Source: Nigrospora sphaerica
Taxonomy: Eukaryota; Ascomycota; Sordariomycetes; Amphisphaeriales; Apiosporaceae
Length of the DNA stretch: 64,000 nt
NCBI GenBank assembly: GCA_018287875.1
Contig: JAGVVL010000013.1
Coordinates: 992,001-1,056,000 of the forward strand
Direction of reading: 5' to 3'
A program made the position numbers and the translations under genes. Within the stretch, counting starts at the first letter, position 1, and each line of letters opens with the position of its first letter. The notes under the pieces were generated by a model. That model saw nothing but the letters and a program-made list of their open reading frames with translations. It was not told the origin of the DNA and did not search any database. Positions 34,402 through 45,160 of this stretch are shown in pieces.

Positions 34402-34754
34402 GAAGCGGGCGCGCTAAGCCCGATCTCGGTATGGCAGGTCAAAAAGTAAATAGAAGCGGTACGACGCAGCGGAACCTAGGTTTTTCACCCGGCCGGACGT
34501 CAGCCCGGAACGGTTTTCCTAGGCTAAGATGCGTAGGGGGTCCTCATGGCCTTGATAGGTCGCTAGGTGTAAGAATAATAATAATACACCTAGCGACCTA
34601 TTTAGGCCATGAGGACCCCCTGCGCATCTTAGCCTAGGAAAACCGTTCCGGGCTAACGTCCGGCCGGGTGAAAAACCTAGGTTCCGCTGCGTCGCACCGC
34701 ACTTGTCTACTCTCTAGCCTGCCATACCGAGATCGGGCTCAGCGTGCCCGCTTC

Positions 34755-37700
34755 CTAGCTGATAAGCTGATTCGCAAGCTGGAACATGCCTAGCCTTCCC
34801 GAGCGGAGTAGCCATCTTGCGATAATCCCAGCTTTTCCTGGCGTGTCTAGCATCCTGTCTGTGTCGATCGGCTCTCCTAGAGCTTGGACGAGATGCTCTC
34901 GTCTTTCTCTCTCCCTTGGGCAGAAAACGAGGATATGTCGGACGGTCTCCCTGCCCTGACCGCAGACGCACCATGGGCTGTCGAAGCCTGGAACCTTGCG
35001 CTTGAAAAGGAAGTCTCGCAGCCCAATCTTGCCAGTCCTCGCTTGGACGAGGATGGAGCTCTCTGCCTTATGGAGTCCCCTATGGAGCTTAAGGACGTGC
35101 TTGTCTGGCGGCATCTTAGTTGCTGCCGGGGCTCGTGCTATTCGATTTTGCTGCGTTTGTTGCCATCTCTGAAGCCAGTCTCTCTCCTCAGCCTTATGTG
35201 CTGAGTCTCCAGCTAGCCATTCGTCTAGCCACCTCTTACGATTAGGAGCGTCGGGGCCTTTCGGTCTACGCCGGCGAGTCGGTCTTGTTAGGATCCATCT
35301 AGCTGCGCTATCACATCTCGCTTGGATGAGTGATGCGATACGCGGCTGTTGGAGCCTCTCTTCCGATGCCGCCACCCTTCTGTTGAGCCACGTGTCTAAG
35401 GGGACACGTAGGCTTCCGTTTCTAGCACTGCGGCAGCCGTGGCTTTGAAAGCTCCTGTGACCTTTCGGAGGCACTCTGTTTGGACGTCGTTGAGTGCCTT
35501 GGCTCTGTTTTTCGAGATCTGGCGGTGCTACTCTGAAGCTCCATAACCTATCGCAGACCGTACGACCGCTGTATAGACTTGGCGGGCTCGCTGGAGAGAC
35601 GCGCCCCATGTCGAGCCGGCTATCCGGTCTAGGGCATAGACTTGCGTCGCCATCTTCTTCGATATTGACTGGATATGTACGTCCCAGCGGAGACGTCTAT
35701 CCACCTGGATGCCAAGGATGCGGCAGGAGTCTTCTGGTTCGATTTCGTGACCTTCTAAGGCTATCTTCGTGTCCGGACCTTTCCGTCTTCGAGAGAAGTA
35801 GACTAGGTGATATTTCTGGACTGCGAAGGTCATGCCGTGGCTAACTGCCCATTCTTTACAGATCCTGTGAGCGGCCTCCAGCCGCTCGCAGGTCTGCTCG
35901 GGGTCTAAGCCGAAGCCCACGAGGTTCGTGTTGTCTACGAAGGCTATAGTAGCTATCCCTGGTATAGCGCGGAGAGCCTTATAGAGACCGGCTGTATAGA
36001 GGCAGAAGAGGATAGGCGATAGGGGTGAGCCCTGCGGGACGCCTGCCGGGACTGGGATCTCGTCCGATTCTTGGCCGTCGAAGAATAGCGTGGTGGACCG
36101 GTTAGATAGGAAGCTTCGGATCCAGCTGATAGTCCATATAGGGACCCTTAGCGCTCGCAGGTTAGCGAGAAGCCTTCCATGGTCGACCGAGTCGAAAGCG
36201 CCCGAAATATCCAGCGATAGAAGAGTTGCTGCGCCTCCATGTTTCCAGGCTGTGCGGACTAGGTCCGTTAGCAACCTCAAGGCCGTTTCTGTGGAGCGGC
36301 CTTTCCGGTTGCCCATCTGTTCGTCCGGGAGCAGTCCGTTCTCTTCGGCAAAGCTAGCTAGCCGTTGCGCTAGTAGGCTCTCGATCGCTTTCCTATAGTG
36401 TTGAGCAGCGCAATAGGTCTCCATCCGCCGGCTTGGTGATACTCGTTTGGCTGCTTTCCTGGCTTCCGGAGGATAACGGTGACTGCTTTCCGGAACGCTC
36501 TTGGATAGTATCCTATATGCCAGCACGCTTCCGCTAGGGAGGCCAAGGCCTGGAAGAGGGGCTTTCCTAGGCGTTTAAGGAATCCGTTCGGAAGCTGGTC
36601 TGGTCCAGGTGCCTTCCACTGGCCTGCCTTAGTAAGGATGTCTTGGACTTGTTCTGCTGTCACCTTGCTGTCCATATCGAGGGGCGCTGCGAGCCGGTTT
36701 GTTATTTAGAAGCCGTTCGGCCTAGCCTTAAGGAGAGGGTAAAATCTCTCGCGGAAGGCCTCTGTTTTCTCCTTATGGGTCGTTGCTTCGCCACACGGTA
36801 TGTGAAGAGTAGGGACTGCTGGGGGTAACGGCGGCGCCGCTCCTTCTATTCTAGCCCATCTCGTAATATTCCAGACGCCAGCTGGCTGGCTAGAAGCCTC
36901 GTGGAGCATATGTCTCCAGGTTGCCGTCTTTGCTTCGCGGATTGCCTTCTTTTTAAGGAGGGATGACTGCCGGAGGGCTCGCCAGGCTGCGTCCGTCCGG
37001 TCGGAAAGCCATGTTCGCTGGGCTCGTCTCTCCTCCTCTATAGCTCTTTCCGTGTCGTGGTTCCACCAAGCCTTGCCTCTCCCCTTAGAGTGGCGGAGGG
37101 GGGCAACTAGGTCGGCTATCCGAGTTAGCTCCTTAGTTAACGTCTCGGTGTAGCTATCGATTTCTTCTGGTATCTCGAGTCGCCTTAGCTGTGGTAGGTG
37201 TGCCGCCTCTGCCTTCGCTTGGTCGTAGTCAGCTGTTTTCCAGCTGCGTCGTGGTCTGTCTTGGCGGTCTATATGAGGTCCAGCCACGCGTATCACCTGA
37301 GGGAGGTGATCGGATCCTGCGTACGGTGCGTATCCGTCATAGGCGACCCGGAGGTCGTCCGTGGCCCAGGCTAGGTCGATTGTAGAGTCTATGCACCCTC
37401 TTCGAGTCCATGTTGGTGTTCCAGGGGGGGTGATCAGCTGGAGTCTCCAGTGTTCTGCTAGCTGGAGTAACTTGTTAGCTGCATTATGGGGTCGGACGTT
37501 GTATCCTCCCCAGACAGGGTGGTGGACGTTAAAGTCTCCCACGAGGACTGTTCGTCTTAGCTGGGGTTCGGCATGGAGGGCTTCGATAGCTGGCAGGTCT
37601 AGTCTGCTGATAGATCCAGGAGGAGGCGAGTACACGCAGATGACTGTTATAGGCCCGTCTGGCAGCTAGATCGTGATGTCACACCTATCTGGCTGCGCCT

Positions 37701-37941
37701 CGTATGTCCACTACGCTGGGGAGTACTTCTTATTAATGTAAATGCATGCTCTGCCTCCCTTAGCAGCGTATAGGAGGTAGTATGGAGAGGATCTCGGGCA
37801 GTAGGTGGTCGGCATATGTGGGTTTCTCCACGGCTCTTGGATGGCTAGGACGTCGTATTCTTCGTGGATAGCGTCGACTACCGGTATCTGTGCTTTCTTG
37901 CTTTTCTGCGTGTTCCAGTGTAGGATCCTTAGCGCTGTCAT
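34755..37941 (-). pseudogene. LINE2 ORF2 (endonuclease-reverse transcriptase)
   Basis: The frame is 3,187 nt, two short of the family length. The two single-base deletions are visible near 36395 (GGGAAAG region) and near 35400 (one C lost in a C run). The few stop codons include TAG near 37675-37710, TAG near 36707 and TAG at 35527. The endonuclease motifs GDFNVHHPVWGG and GSDHLP are present. The reverse transcriptase active site is changed to A-F-V-D-N (second Asp lost). The zinc-binding C-terminus is WCVCGQGRETVRHILVFC. Confidence 0.87.
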
Positions 37942-39296
37942 GGTCGAGCGTGGATGCTATCCAGTGTTGACTCCGGCGTTTCGATGTCCATGTCGTCTGT
38001 CTCTTCGTGGGCTCTGCTGCGGGCTCTGCCAGTGCTTCTAGTACGGCAGCTGGTTGCTCGACGCTTCCGCGGCTGTACTGTCTGCCAGTCCTCGGTTGTT
38101 GGCTTAGGGGGTTCTTGTGAGGGCAGTGCGAATCCCTTCGGTCTCGTGACATAAGCAGCCTTAGCGATCTGGACCTGCTCCTGGCGGACGAGACACTCCT
38201 TAGACCACGCAGTGTGTGGTCCTCGGCATGCTGGACAGCAATATCGGCTCTGATTCTCCGTTTCCGGGCATTCTTTTTCCTCGTGTTTAGTCGAGGAGCA
38301 GAGCCCGCATCGTCGTGCATGGCGGCAGACTCGGGCAATGTGTCCATATCGATAGCAGCGGTAACACTGCTTAAGCTGCGCTCCTTCAGCGAAAGGCTCG
38401 CATGGATAATAGCCATACTGCCAGATAAGGCCGTCTCGGCATAGTTGTTCTGCTTGTTGGACCGTGGCGACTGCGATATATAAAGTTGTGACCTTCCTAG
38501 ACGACGTCTTGGCGTTGCGAGGGAGCTTCGCTTCTAGGACATCGATGGGGCCGCTAGGCTGGTTTCGGAGTTGGGCTCCTAGCTGCCCCTGGTTCACCTC
38601 TATGGCTTCCTTGTTGATACCGTGGGCCACTACTAGGATCTTTCTCTTCTGGATGGAGGCGTTCTCTCCGAAGGCCTCGGCGGTCCAGTCTAGGTCGGCT
38701 TCTAGGGCTTGTTTCTCTGCCGCTGTCTTACATGTGATAGCGTAGTCTCCGCTAGGGAGCTTGCGTGTTGCTACTGCTGCCTCTCTCCCTGCGGCGGCGT
38801 TGACCTTGCGAACGATCTCTGCGTAGGTGCGTCCTTCTGTCTCTGTGGCCTTGACGGTGATCTCTCGTTCCTGACGAGGAGGAAGCGCCTTAGCTATCTG
38901 AGGGGCTCTAGGTGAGGGAGCGGCGGTTATGGCGGTGGCAGCAGCAGCGTATGTCTTAGGGGCCTTGATATCCTTATGGATAGCCTGAAGCGTGTTCTCG
39001 ATGGCATCGATGCGTCTCTCGATGCTAGTTTGGCTATCTGGTTCCTTAGCTGCCGCCTCTAGGACCGGGATGGCGGCTTGTACGGCTGCGACCAAAGTCG
39101 CAACGTCGGAATCACCAGCTAAGAAGCGTCTGAGGCTGTTTACGGTGCTGCGAATGGCTTCTGGACTGCGTCCGGGTGCCGTGTTGCTGCTTGGCGATGG
39201 TGTTCTTGAGTCCGGAGGCGACGGCTCGGGGGGTGGGGCGGGCCTATGGCGGCTCCCACCACCCGCGCTTTGCCTCGAGGGTGGTGAATCGACCAT
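37938..39296 (-). CDS. LINE ORF1 protein, open reading frame intact
   Basis: The frame encodes 452 residues from MVDSPPSRQSAGGGSRHRP to SIHARP with no stop. It is the only intact retrotransposon ORF in the window. The N-terminal third is Pro/Ser-rich. A helical, possibly coiled-coil part (about residues 60-110) precedes a central RNA-binding-like region. Zinc knuckles follow: C-x2-C-x4-H-x4-C (CYRCYRYGHIARVC), a second CGLCSSTKHEEKEC and a third CCPACRGPHTAW. The protein would coat LINE RNA. Its TGA overlaps the ORF2 ATG as ATGA at 37938-37941, suggesting coupled re-initiation. Confidence 0.85.
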   Translation of the reverse strand: MVDSPPSRQSAGGGSRHRPAPPPEPSPPDSRTPSPSSNTAPGRSPEAIRSTVNSLRRFLAGDSDVATLVAAVQAAIPVLEAAAKEPDSQTSIERRIDAIENTLQAIHKDIKAPKTYAAAATAITAAPSPRAPQIAKALPPRQEREITVKATETEGRTYAEIVRKVNAAAGREAAVATRKLPSGDYAITCKTAAEKQALEADLDWTAEAFGENASIQKRKILVVAHGINKEAIEVNQGQLGAQLRNQPSGPIDVLEAKLPRNAKTSSRKVTTLYIAVATVQQAEQLCRDGLIWQYGYYPCEPFAEGAQLKQCYRCYRYGHIARVCRHARRCGLCSSTKHEEKECPETENQSRYCCPACRGPHTAWSKECLVRQEQVQIAKAAYVTRPKGFALPSQEPPKPTTEDWQTVQPRKRRATSCRTRSTGRARSRAHEETDDMDIETPESTLDSIHARP

Positions 39297-39409
39297 TTCT
39301 AGGCTAAATGGAGCCCTAGGAACGGTTTCCGGGCTATCCGGTAGCTTATAGAGTCGTGGTTGTGAAGTTATCGCTGTGTGGGGTCGGTTTCGAAAAAGTT
39401 TTTTTTTTT

Positions 39410-39457
39410 GGTCGCTAGGTGTAAGAATAATAATAATAATAATAATACCCCACAACA
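39410..39457 (+). repeat. Residual LINE tail plus target sequence
   Basis: GGTCGCTAGGTGTAAG followed by (AATA)-like repeats is the 3' end of the LINE whose body lies left of LINE2. It is followed by CCCCACAACA (39448-39457). The same string AATAATACCCCACAACA occurs at 45144-45160 and its last 12 bases occur inverted at 21002-21013. Confidence 0.8.
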
Positions 39458-40587
39458 GGCTGGCGAAGTCGGACTCTACAGCCTCCCCGCGGCGCCGGCT
39501 GGAAATCTTCCTGGGTCAATTGACTAAGGAAGAGCCGATGTAGAGACGCATTCTGCACGAAAGTGCAGCGAGGCGCTATTGCTGCGTCGCTATGTCGCTG
39601 CTCTGGAGTTTTACTGATACGATCTGTGATGCGGGATTTTCGGGCGTCGCACGACCGAAAACTTTTCGCCCCCGCCAAACGTAGCAAGCAGCCTCGAAAA
39701 TCGACACCACACGACGCCGAATCGACGACAAATCGACCGCGCAGCGAAGGCCCTCGTCTCTATAGAGGGATTTGGGTAGAAAAACCATCCGACGTCGACT
39801 CGGTTCTTGAAGCGACGATAGGACACCCTTGGCCCTGCCGAGCTCTGAGACGGCTTGCAGCGAACAGCCGCGAGGGCATCGAACGAATACTTAAGTGGAC
39901 GTACGTACGGAGTAATGGAAGTTGTTAAGAACATGGGGACGGAGTCGTTAAGGCAATAGTGGCTACGGCTAGCCGCCCGTGTCGCCCTTTAAGGTGATAG
40001 CGCACCGCTCCGGAGACGAACATATGGTGGATCAGGGCAGGTTAGTCGAGGCCTTACGGGGTACTATGCCGGCGTGGTGGTACCCCCTACCGAAGGCCTA
40101 CGGTAAGACATAGTCGGCTCGCCGGCAGAGATGGCGGCGAGCAACGGGAAGCCGGTCCAGGGCTCGCCACCCTAGGACACCGGTGGGCCGTAGCATAGCA
40201 CGACGACCGCGGGACCGGCAGAAGAACAGGGTAGCCCCTACATCCCCTACTCGCACTAGGGTCGACCAGAGATGGAACCGGTTCGAGGACTTGCCGTGGA
40301 AGGGGATGAACAGCTGGATTAGGCCAGCCCAGGGACCTGGAGACAAGGATGAGACGGGCTGCCTTCGATTGTGCCAAAGGGCATCTTCTCTGTCGGAGTG
40401 TCGCTGGCGCAGGTGCTATTCTGGGAGGCTGCAGGTCGAGGAGGTCGTGCTATGGCTCGAGAGGACGGATGCGCATGTCGGTGGTCCTAGAGAGGGATAT
40501 GCCCTTGCGGGCTGCTTAAGGTGCAAACCTTCTATTCCCCCCCTTTCTATAGAAAGCGCAGAGAACTTGACCCGGGGAATAGGAGGC
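39458..40587 (+). repeat. 1,130-bp LINE-associated module, copy C
   Basis: Same ends and length as copies A and B. The 121-codon frame (39563-39928) is open. In the second frame, an uninterrupted 135-codon stretch runs from 40183 into the junction (ending ENLTRGIGG, then TAG at the first LINE bases). Upstream TAG codons in this frame replace Trp codons of copy B. Confidence 0.88.
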
Positions 40588-41771
40588 TAGCTGGTGAAGT
40601 CAACATTGCGGCCTTGGCTGTAGCAGTTCAAGCCGCCATTCCGGTCCTAGAGACGGCGGCCAAGCAATCGGACAACCAGTCCAGCATCGAAAGACGCATC
40701 AATGCTATCGAAAACACGCTGCAAGCTATCCATAAGGAAATCAAAGCTCCTAAGACATACGCTACAGCCGCTGTTGCCCCTATCGCCGCTCCTACACCTA
40801 GGGCTCCCCAGGTAGCTAAGACACTGCCTCCCCGACACGAACGGGAGGTCACGGTTAAGGCTGCGGGAACTGAAGGCCGCACCTACGAAGAGATCGTACG
40901 GAAAATTAATGCAGCAACAGGCAGAGAAACAGCCGTAGCCGCACGGAAGCTTCCTAGCGGAGACTACGCTATTACCTGCAAGACAGCAGAAGAGAAGCGA
41001 CAGCTGGAAACCGACCGGGCCTGGACGACCGAGGCCTTCGGAGAGAACGCTTCGGTCCAGAAAAGAAAGATCCTGGTGGTAGCCCATGGCGTTAACAAAG
41101 AAGCTGTAGAGGCGAACCAAGGGCAGCTCACAGCTCAGCTTCGAAACCAGCCAGGAGGCCCTATCGAGGTCCTCGAGGTGAAGCTCCCTCGCAGCACTAA
41201 GACCGCCAGCAGGAAAGTCACGGTCCTATACATCGCTGTCGCCACGATCCAGCAAGCCGAACAGCTATGCCGAGACGGCCTGATCTGGCAATATGGCTAC
41301 TATCCATGCGAGCCTTTCGCCGAAGGAGCGCAGCTCAAGCAATGCTACCACTGTTACCGTTATGGACACATCGCCCGTGTCTGCCGCTACGCACGTAGGT
41401 GCGGGCTCTGCTCTTCAACAAAGCATGACGACAAAGAATGCCTAGAAGCCGAAAACAAGAGCCGGTACTGCTATCCAGCATGCCGAGGACCACACGCTGC
41501 GTGGTCCAAGGAGTGTCCAGTCCGCCAGGAATAGGTCCAGATCGCCAAGACTGCTTATGTCACGAGACCGAAGAGATTCGCACTGCCCTCGCAGGAACCC
41601 CATAAGCTAATAGCCGAGGACTGGCAGACAGTACAGCCGCGGAAGCGTCGAGCAACCAGCTGCCGCACTAGAAGCACTGGCAGAGCCCGTAGCAGAACCC
41701 ACGAAGAGACAGACGACATGGACATCGAATCACCGGAGTCAACACTGAACAGCATCCACGCTCGACCATAA
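40588..41771 (+). pseudogene. LINE ORF1, 5'-truncated (chimera C)
   Basis: ORF1 begins at AGEVNIAALAVAVQAA and continues through the helical region and zinc knuckles (CYHCYRYGHIARVC). One TAG stands at 41532. The end codon is TAA (41769-41771) and the overlapping ORF2 ATG has become ATA. Confidence 0.82.
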
Positions 41772-44700
41772 CAGCGCTAAGGATCCTACACTGGAACACG
41801 CAGAAGAGCAAGAAAGCACAGATCCCGGCAGTCGATGCTATCTCCGAAGAGTATAACGTCCTGGCTATCCAAGAGCCCTGGCGGAACCCACACATGCCGA
41901 CCACCTACTGCCCGAGATCTTCTCCGTACTACCTACTTTACGCGATCGAGGGAGGTAGGGCATGCATCTACATCAACAAGAAGTACACCCCAGCGCAGTG
42001 GATATACGAGGCGCTGCCAGATAGGTGTCGTATCACAATCCAACTACCAGACGGTCCCATAACGGTTGTCTGCATATACTCGCCTCCCCCTGGGTCCACC
42101 AGCAAATCGGACCTGCCCGCTATCGAAGCCCTCTATACCGAACCCCAGCCAAGACGAACAGTCCTTGTGGGAGACTTCAATGTCCACCACCCCGTATGGG
42201 GAGGATACAACGTCCGACCCCATAAGGCAGCTGACAAGCTGCTCCAGCTAGCAGAATACTGGAGACTCCAGCTGATCACACCCCTTGGAACACCGATATG
42301 GACTCGAAGAGGGTGCACGGACTCCACGATCGACTTAGCGTGGGTCACGGACGATCTCCGAGCTGCCTACGACGGGTATGCCCCATTTGCTGGGTCCGAT
42401 CACCTCCCCTAGGTGATACACGTGGCTGGACCCTATACAGACCGCTAAGATAGGCCACGACGCAGCTGGAAAACAGCTGACTATAACCAGGCGAAGGCAG
42501 AAGCAGCACACCTACCACAGCCAGGGCGACTCGAGACACCAGAAGAAATCGATAGCTACACTGAAACGTTAACTAAGGAGCTAACTCGGATAGCCGACTT
42601 AGTTGCCCCCCTCCGCTACTCTAAAGGGAGAGGCAAAGCCTGGTGGAACCGCGAGATAGAAGAAGCTATAAAGAAGGAGCGAAGAGCCCAGCGGATATAG
42701 CTTTCCGACAGGACAGATGTAGCTTAGCGAGCCCTCCGGTAGTCAACTCTCTTAAAGAAGAAAGCAATCCGAGAAGCCAAGATAGCGTCCTGGAGACATA
42801 TGCTCCACGAGGCGTCTAGCCAGCCAGCTGGCGTCTGGAATATCGCGAGATGGGCAAGAACGGAAGGAGCAGCACCGCCGTTACCCCCGGCAGTCCCTAC
42901 ACTCTACACACCGCGTGGCGAAGCAACGACCCATAAGGAGAAAACAGAGGCCTTCCAAGAGAGGTTCTATCCCCTCCTTAAGGCTACATACACCGGCTTC
43001 CGAATAACGAACCGGCTCGCAGCGCCTCTCGATATGGACAGAAAGGTGACAGCAGAACAAGTCCAAGACGTCCTTACTAAGGCAGGCCAGTGGAAGGCAC
43101 CTAGACCAGACCAGCTTCTAAACGGATTCCTTAAACGCTTAGGAAAGCCCTCTTCCAAGCCTTAGCCTCCCTAGCGGAAGCGTGCTGGCATATAGGATAC
43201 TATCTAAGAGCGTTCCGGAAAGCAGTCACCGTTATCCTCCGGAAGCCAGGAAAGCAGCCAAACGAGTATCACCAAGCTGGCGGATGGAGACCTATTACGC
43301 TGCTTAACATTATAGGGAAAGCGATCGAGAGCCTACTAGCGCAACGGCTAGCTAGCTTTACTGAAGAGAACGGACTGCTCCCGGACGAACAGATGGGCAA
43401 CCGGAAAGGCCGCTCCACGGAAACAGCCCTACAGTTGCTAACAGACCTAGTCCGCACAGCCTGGAAACATGGAGGCGTAGTAACCCTTTTATCGCTGGAT
43501 ATTTCGGGCGCTTTCGACTCTGTCGACTATAGAAGGCTCCTCGCTAACTTGCCAGCGCTAAGGATCCCTATATAGACTATCAGCTGGATCCGAAGCTTCC
43601 TATTTAACCGGTCTACTACGCTATTCTTCGATAGCCAGGAATCGGACGAGATCCTAGTCCCAGCAGGCATCCCGTAGGGCTCACCTTTATTACCTATCCT
43701 CTTCTGCCTCTATACAGCCGGTCTCTATAAGGCTCTCCGTGCTATACTAGGGATAGCTACTATAGCCTTCGCAGATAACACAAACCTCGTGGGCTTCGGT
43801 TTAAACCCCGAGCAGACCTGCAAGCGGCTGGAAGCCGCTTATAGGATCTATAAAGAATAGGCAGTCAGCTACGGTATAACCTTCGCAGTCCAGAAATATC
43901 ACCTAGTCCACTTCTCTCGAAGACGGAAAGGTCCAGACACGAAGATAGCCTTAGAAGGTCACGAAATCGAACCAGAAGACTCCTGCCGCGTCCTTGGCAT
44001 CCAGGTGGATAGACGTCTCCGCTGGGACGTCCATATCTAGTCGATATTAAAGAAGATGGCGATGTAAGTCTATGCTTTAGACCGGATAGCCGGCTCGATA
44101 TAGGGCGCGTCTCTCCAGCGAGCCCGCCAAGTCTATACAGCCGTTATACGGTCTGCGATAGGCTATGGAGCTTCAGAGTGGCACCGCCAGATCTCGAAAA
44201 ATAGAGCTAAGGCACTTAACGACGTCTAGATAGAGTGCCTCCGAAAGGTCACAGGAGCTTTCAAAGCCACGGCCACCGCAGTACTAGAAACGGAAGCTTA
44301 CGTGTCCCCCCTAAACACGTGGCTTAATAGAAGGGTGGCGGCATCGGAAGAGAGGCTCTAATAGCCGCATATCGCATCACTTATCTAAGCGAGATACGAT
44401 AGCGCAGCCAGATGGATCCTAATAAGACCGACTCGCTAGCGCAAACCGAAAGGCCCCGACGCTCCCGATTATAAAAGGTAGCTAAACAAATGGCTAGCTG
44501 GAGACTCAGTATATAAGGCTGAGGAGAGAGACTGGCTTTAAAGATGGCAACAAGCGTAGCAAAATCGAACAGCGCGAACCCCGGCAGCAACTAAGATACC
44601 GCTAGATAAGCACGTCTTTAAGCTTTATAAGGGACTCCATAAGGCCGAGAGCTCTATCCTTATCTAAGCGAGGGCTAGTAAGATTAGGCTGCGAGACTTC

Positions 44701-44955
44701 CTTTTTAAGCGTAGGGTCCCAGGCTTCGACAGCCCCTAGTGCGCCTGCGGTCAAGGCAGGGAGACGGTCTGGTATATCCTCGTTTTCTGCCCACGGGAAA
44801 GAGAAAGACGAGAGCATCTCGTCTAAGCTCTAGGAGGACCGATAAACACAGACAGGATACTCGACACCCTAAGAAAAGCAGGAATTATCGTAAGATGGCT
44901 GCTCCGCTCTGGAAGGCTGGACATGTTCCAGCTAGCGAATCAACTTATTAGCTAG
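41768..44955 (+). pseudogene. LINE ORF2 (chimera C), heavily damaged
   Basis: The frame is 3,188 nt, one base shorter than the family because of a deletion near 43148 (C run). The start codon is ATA and more than a dozen TAG codons occur. The reverse transcriptase active site reads A-F-A-D-N. Several changes are shared with LINE1 (17722-18498). Confidence 0.85.
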
Positions 44956-45160
44956 GAAGCGGGCGCGCTGAGCCCGATCTCGGTATGGCAGGTCAAAGAG
45001 TAGATAGAAGCGGTACGACGCAGCGGAACCTAGGTTTTTCACCCGGCCGGACGTTAGCCCGGAACGGTTTTCCTAGGCTAAGATGCGCAGGGGGTCCTCA
45101 TGGCCTAAATAGGTCGCTAGGTGTAAGAATAATAATAATAATAAATAATACCCCACAACA

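Larger units (their letters stand above)
29558..34584 (+). mobile_element. Chimeric LINE copy B (module + LINE)
   Basis: The 1,130-bp module (29558-30687) is fused to the LINE from within the ORF1 zinc-knuckle region (30688) through ORF2 and the 3' UTR to an AATAATAAT tail. The left flank is Fot1-like transposase sequence at 29557. The tail is cut at about 34584 by LINE2, and its remainder (39410-39447) lies on the far side of LINE2. Left and right flanks do not form a TSD. The inversion described in the findings explains this. Confidence 0.9.
34585..39409 (-). mobile_element. Full-length LINE2, least damaged copy
   Basis: This element of about 4.83 kb is inserted into the 3' tail of the LINE to its left. 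The target sequence GGTCGCTAGGTGTAAGAATA is present on both sides (from 34558 and from 39410), a TSD of roughly 20-28 bp whose end is blurred by the ATA repeats. It carries an uninterrupted ORF1 and an ORF2 with few defects. The 5' end shows an A-run (minus strand), seen as T's at 39399-39409. Confidence 0.9.
39458..45143 (+). mobile_element. Chimeric LINE copy C with TSD around the whole chimera
   Basis: The module (39458-40587) is joined to the LINE at the start of the ORF1 helical region (40588) and runs to the ATA-rich tail at about 45143. The sequence AATAATACCCCACAACA flanks the element on both sides (39441-39457 and 45144-45160). The module and LINE therefore integrated together as one DNA. 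ORF2 is badly damaged. Confidence 0.92.

Noticed and set aside
39419..39457. ATA-repeat tracts as microsatellites or terminators
   Set aside because: They are the 3' tails of LINE copies, as shown by the constant GGTCGCTAGGTGTAAG before them and by TSDs after them.
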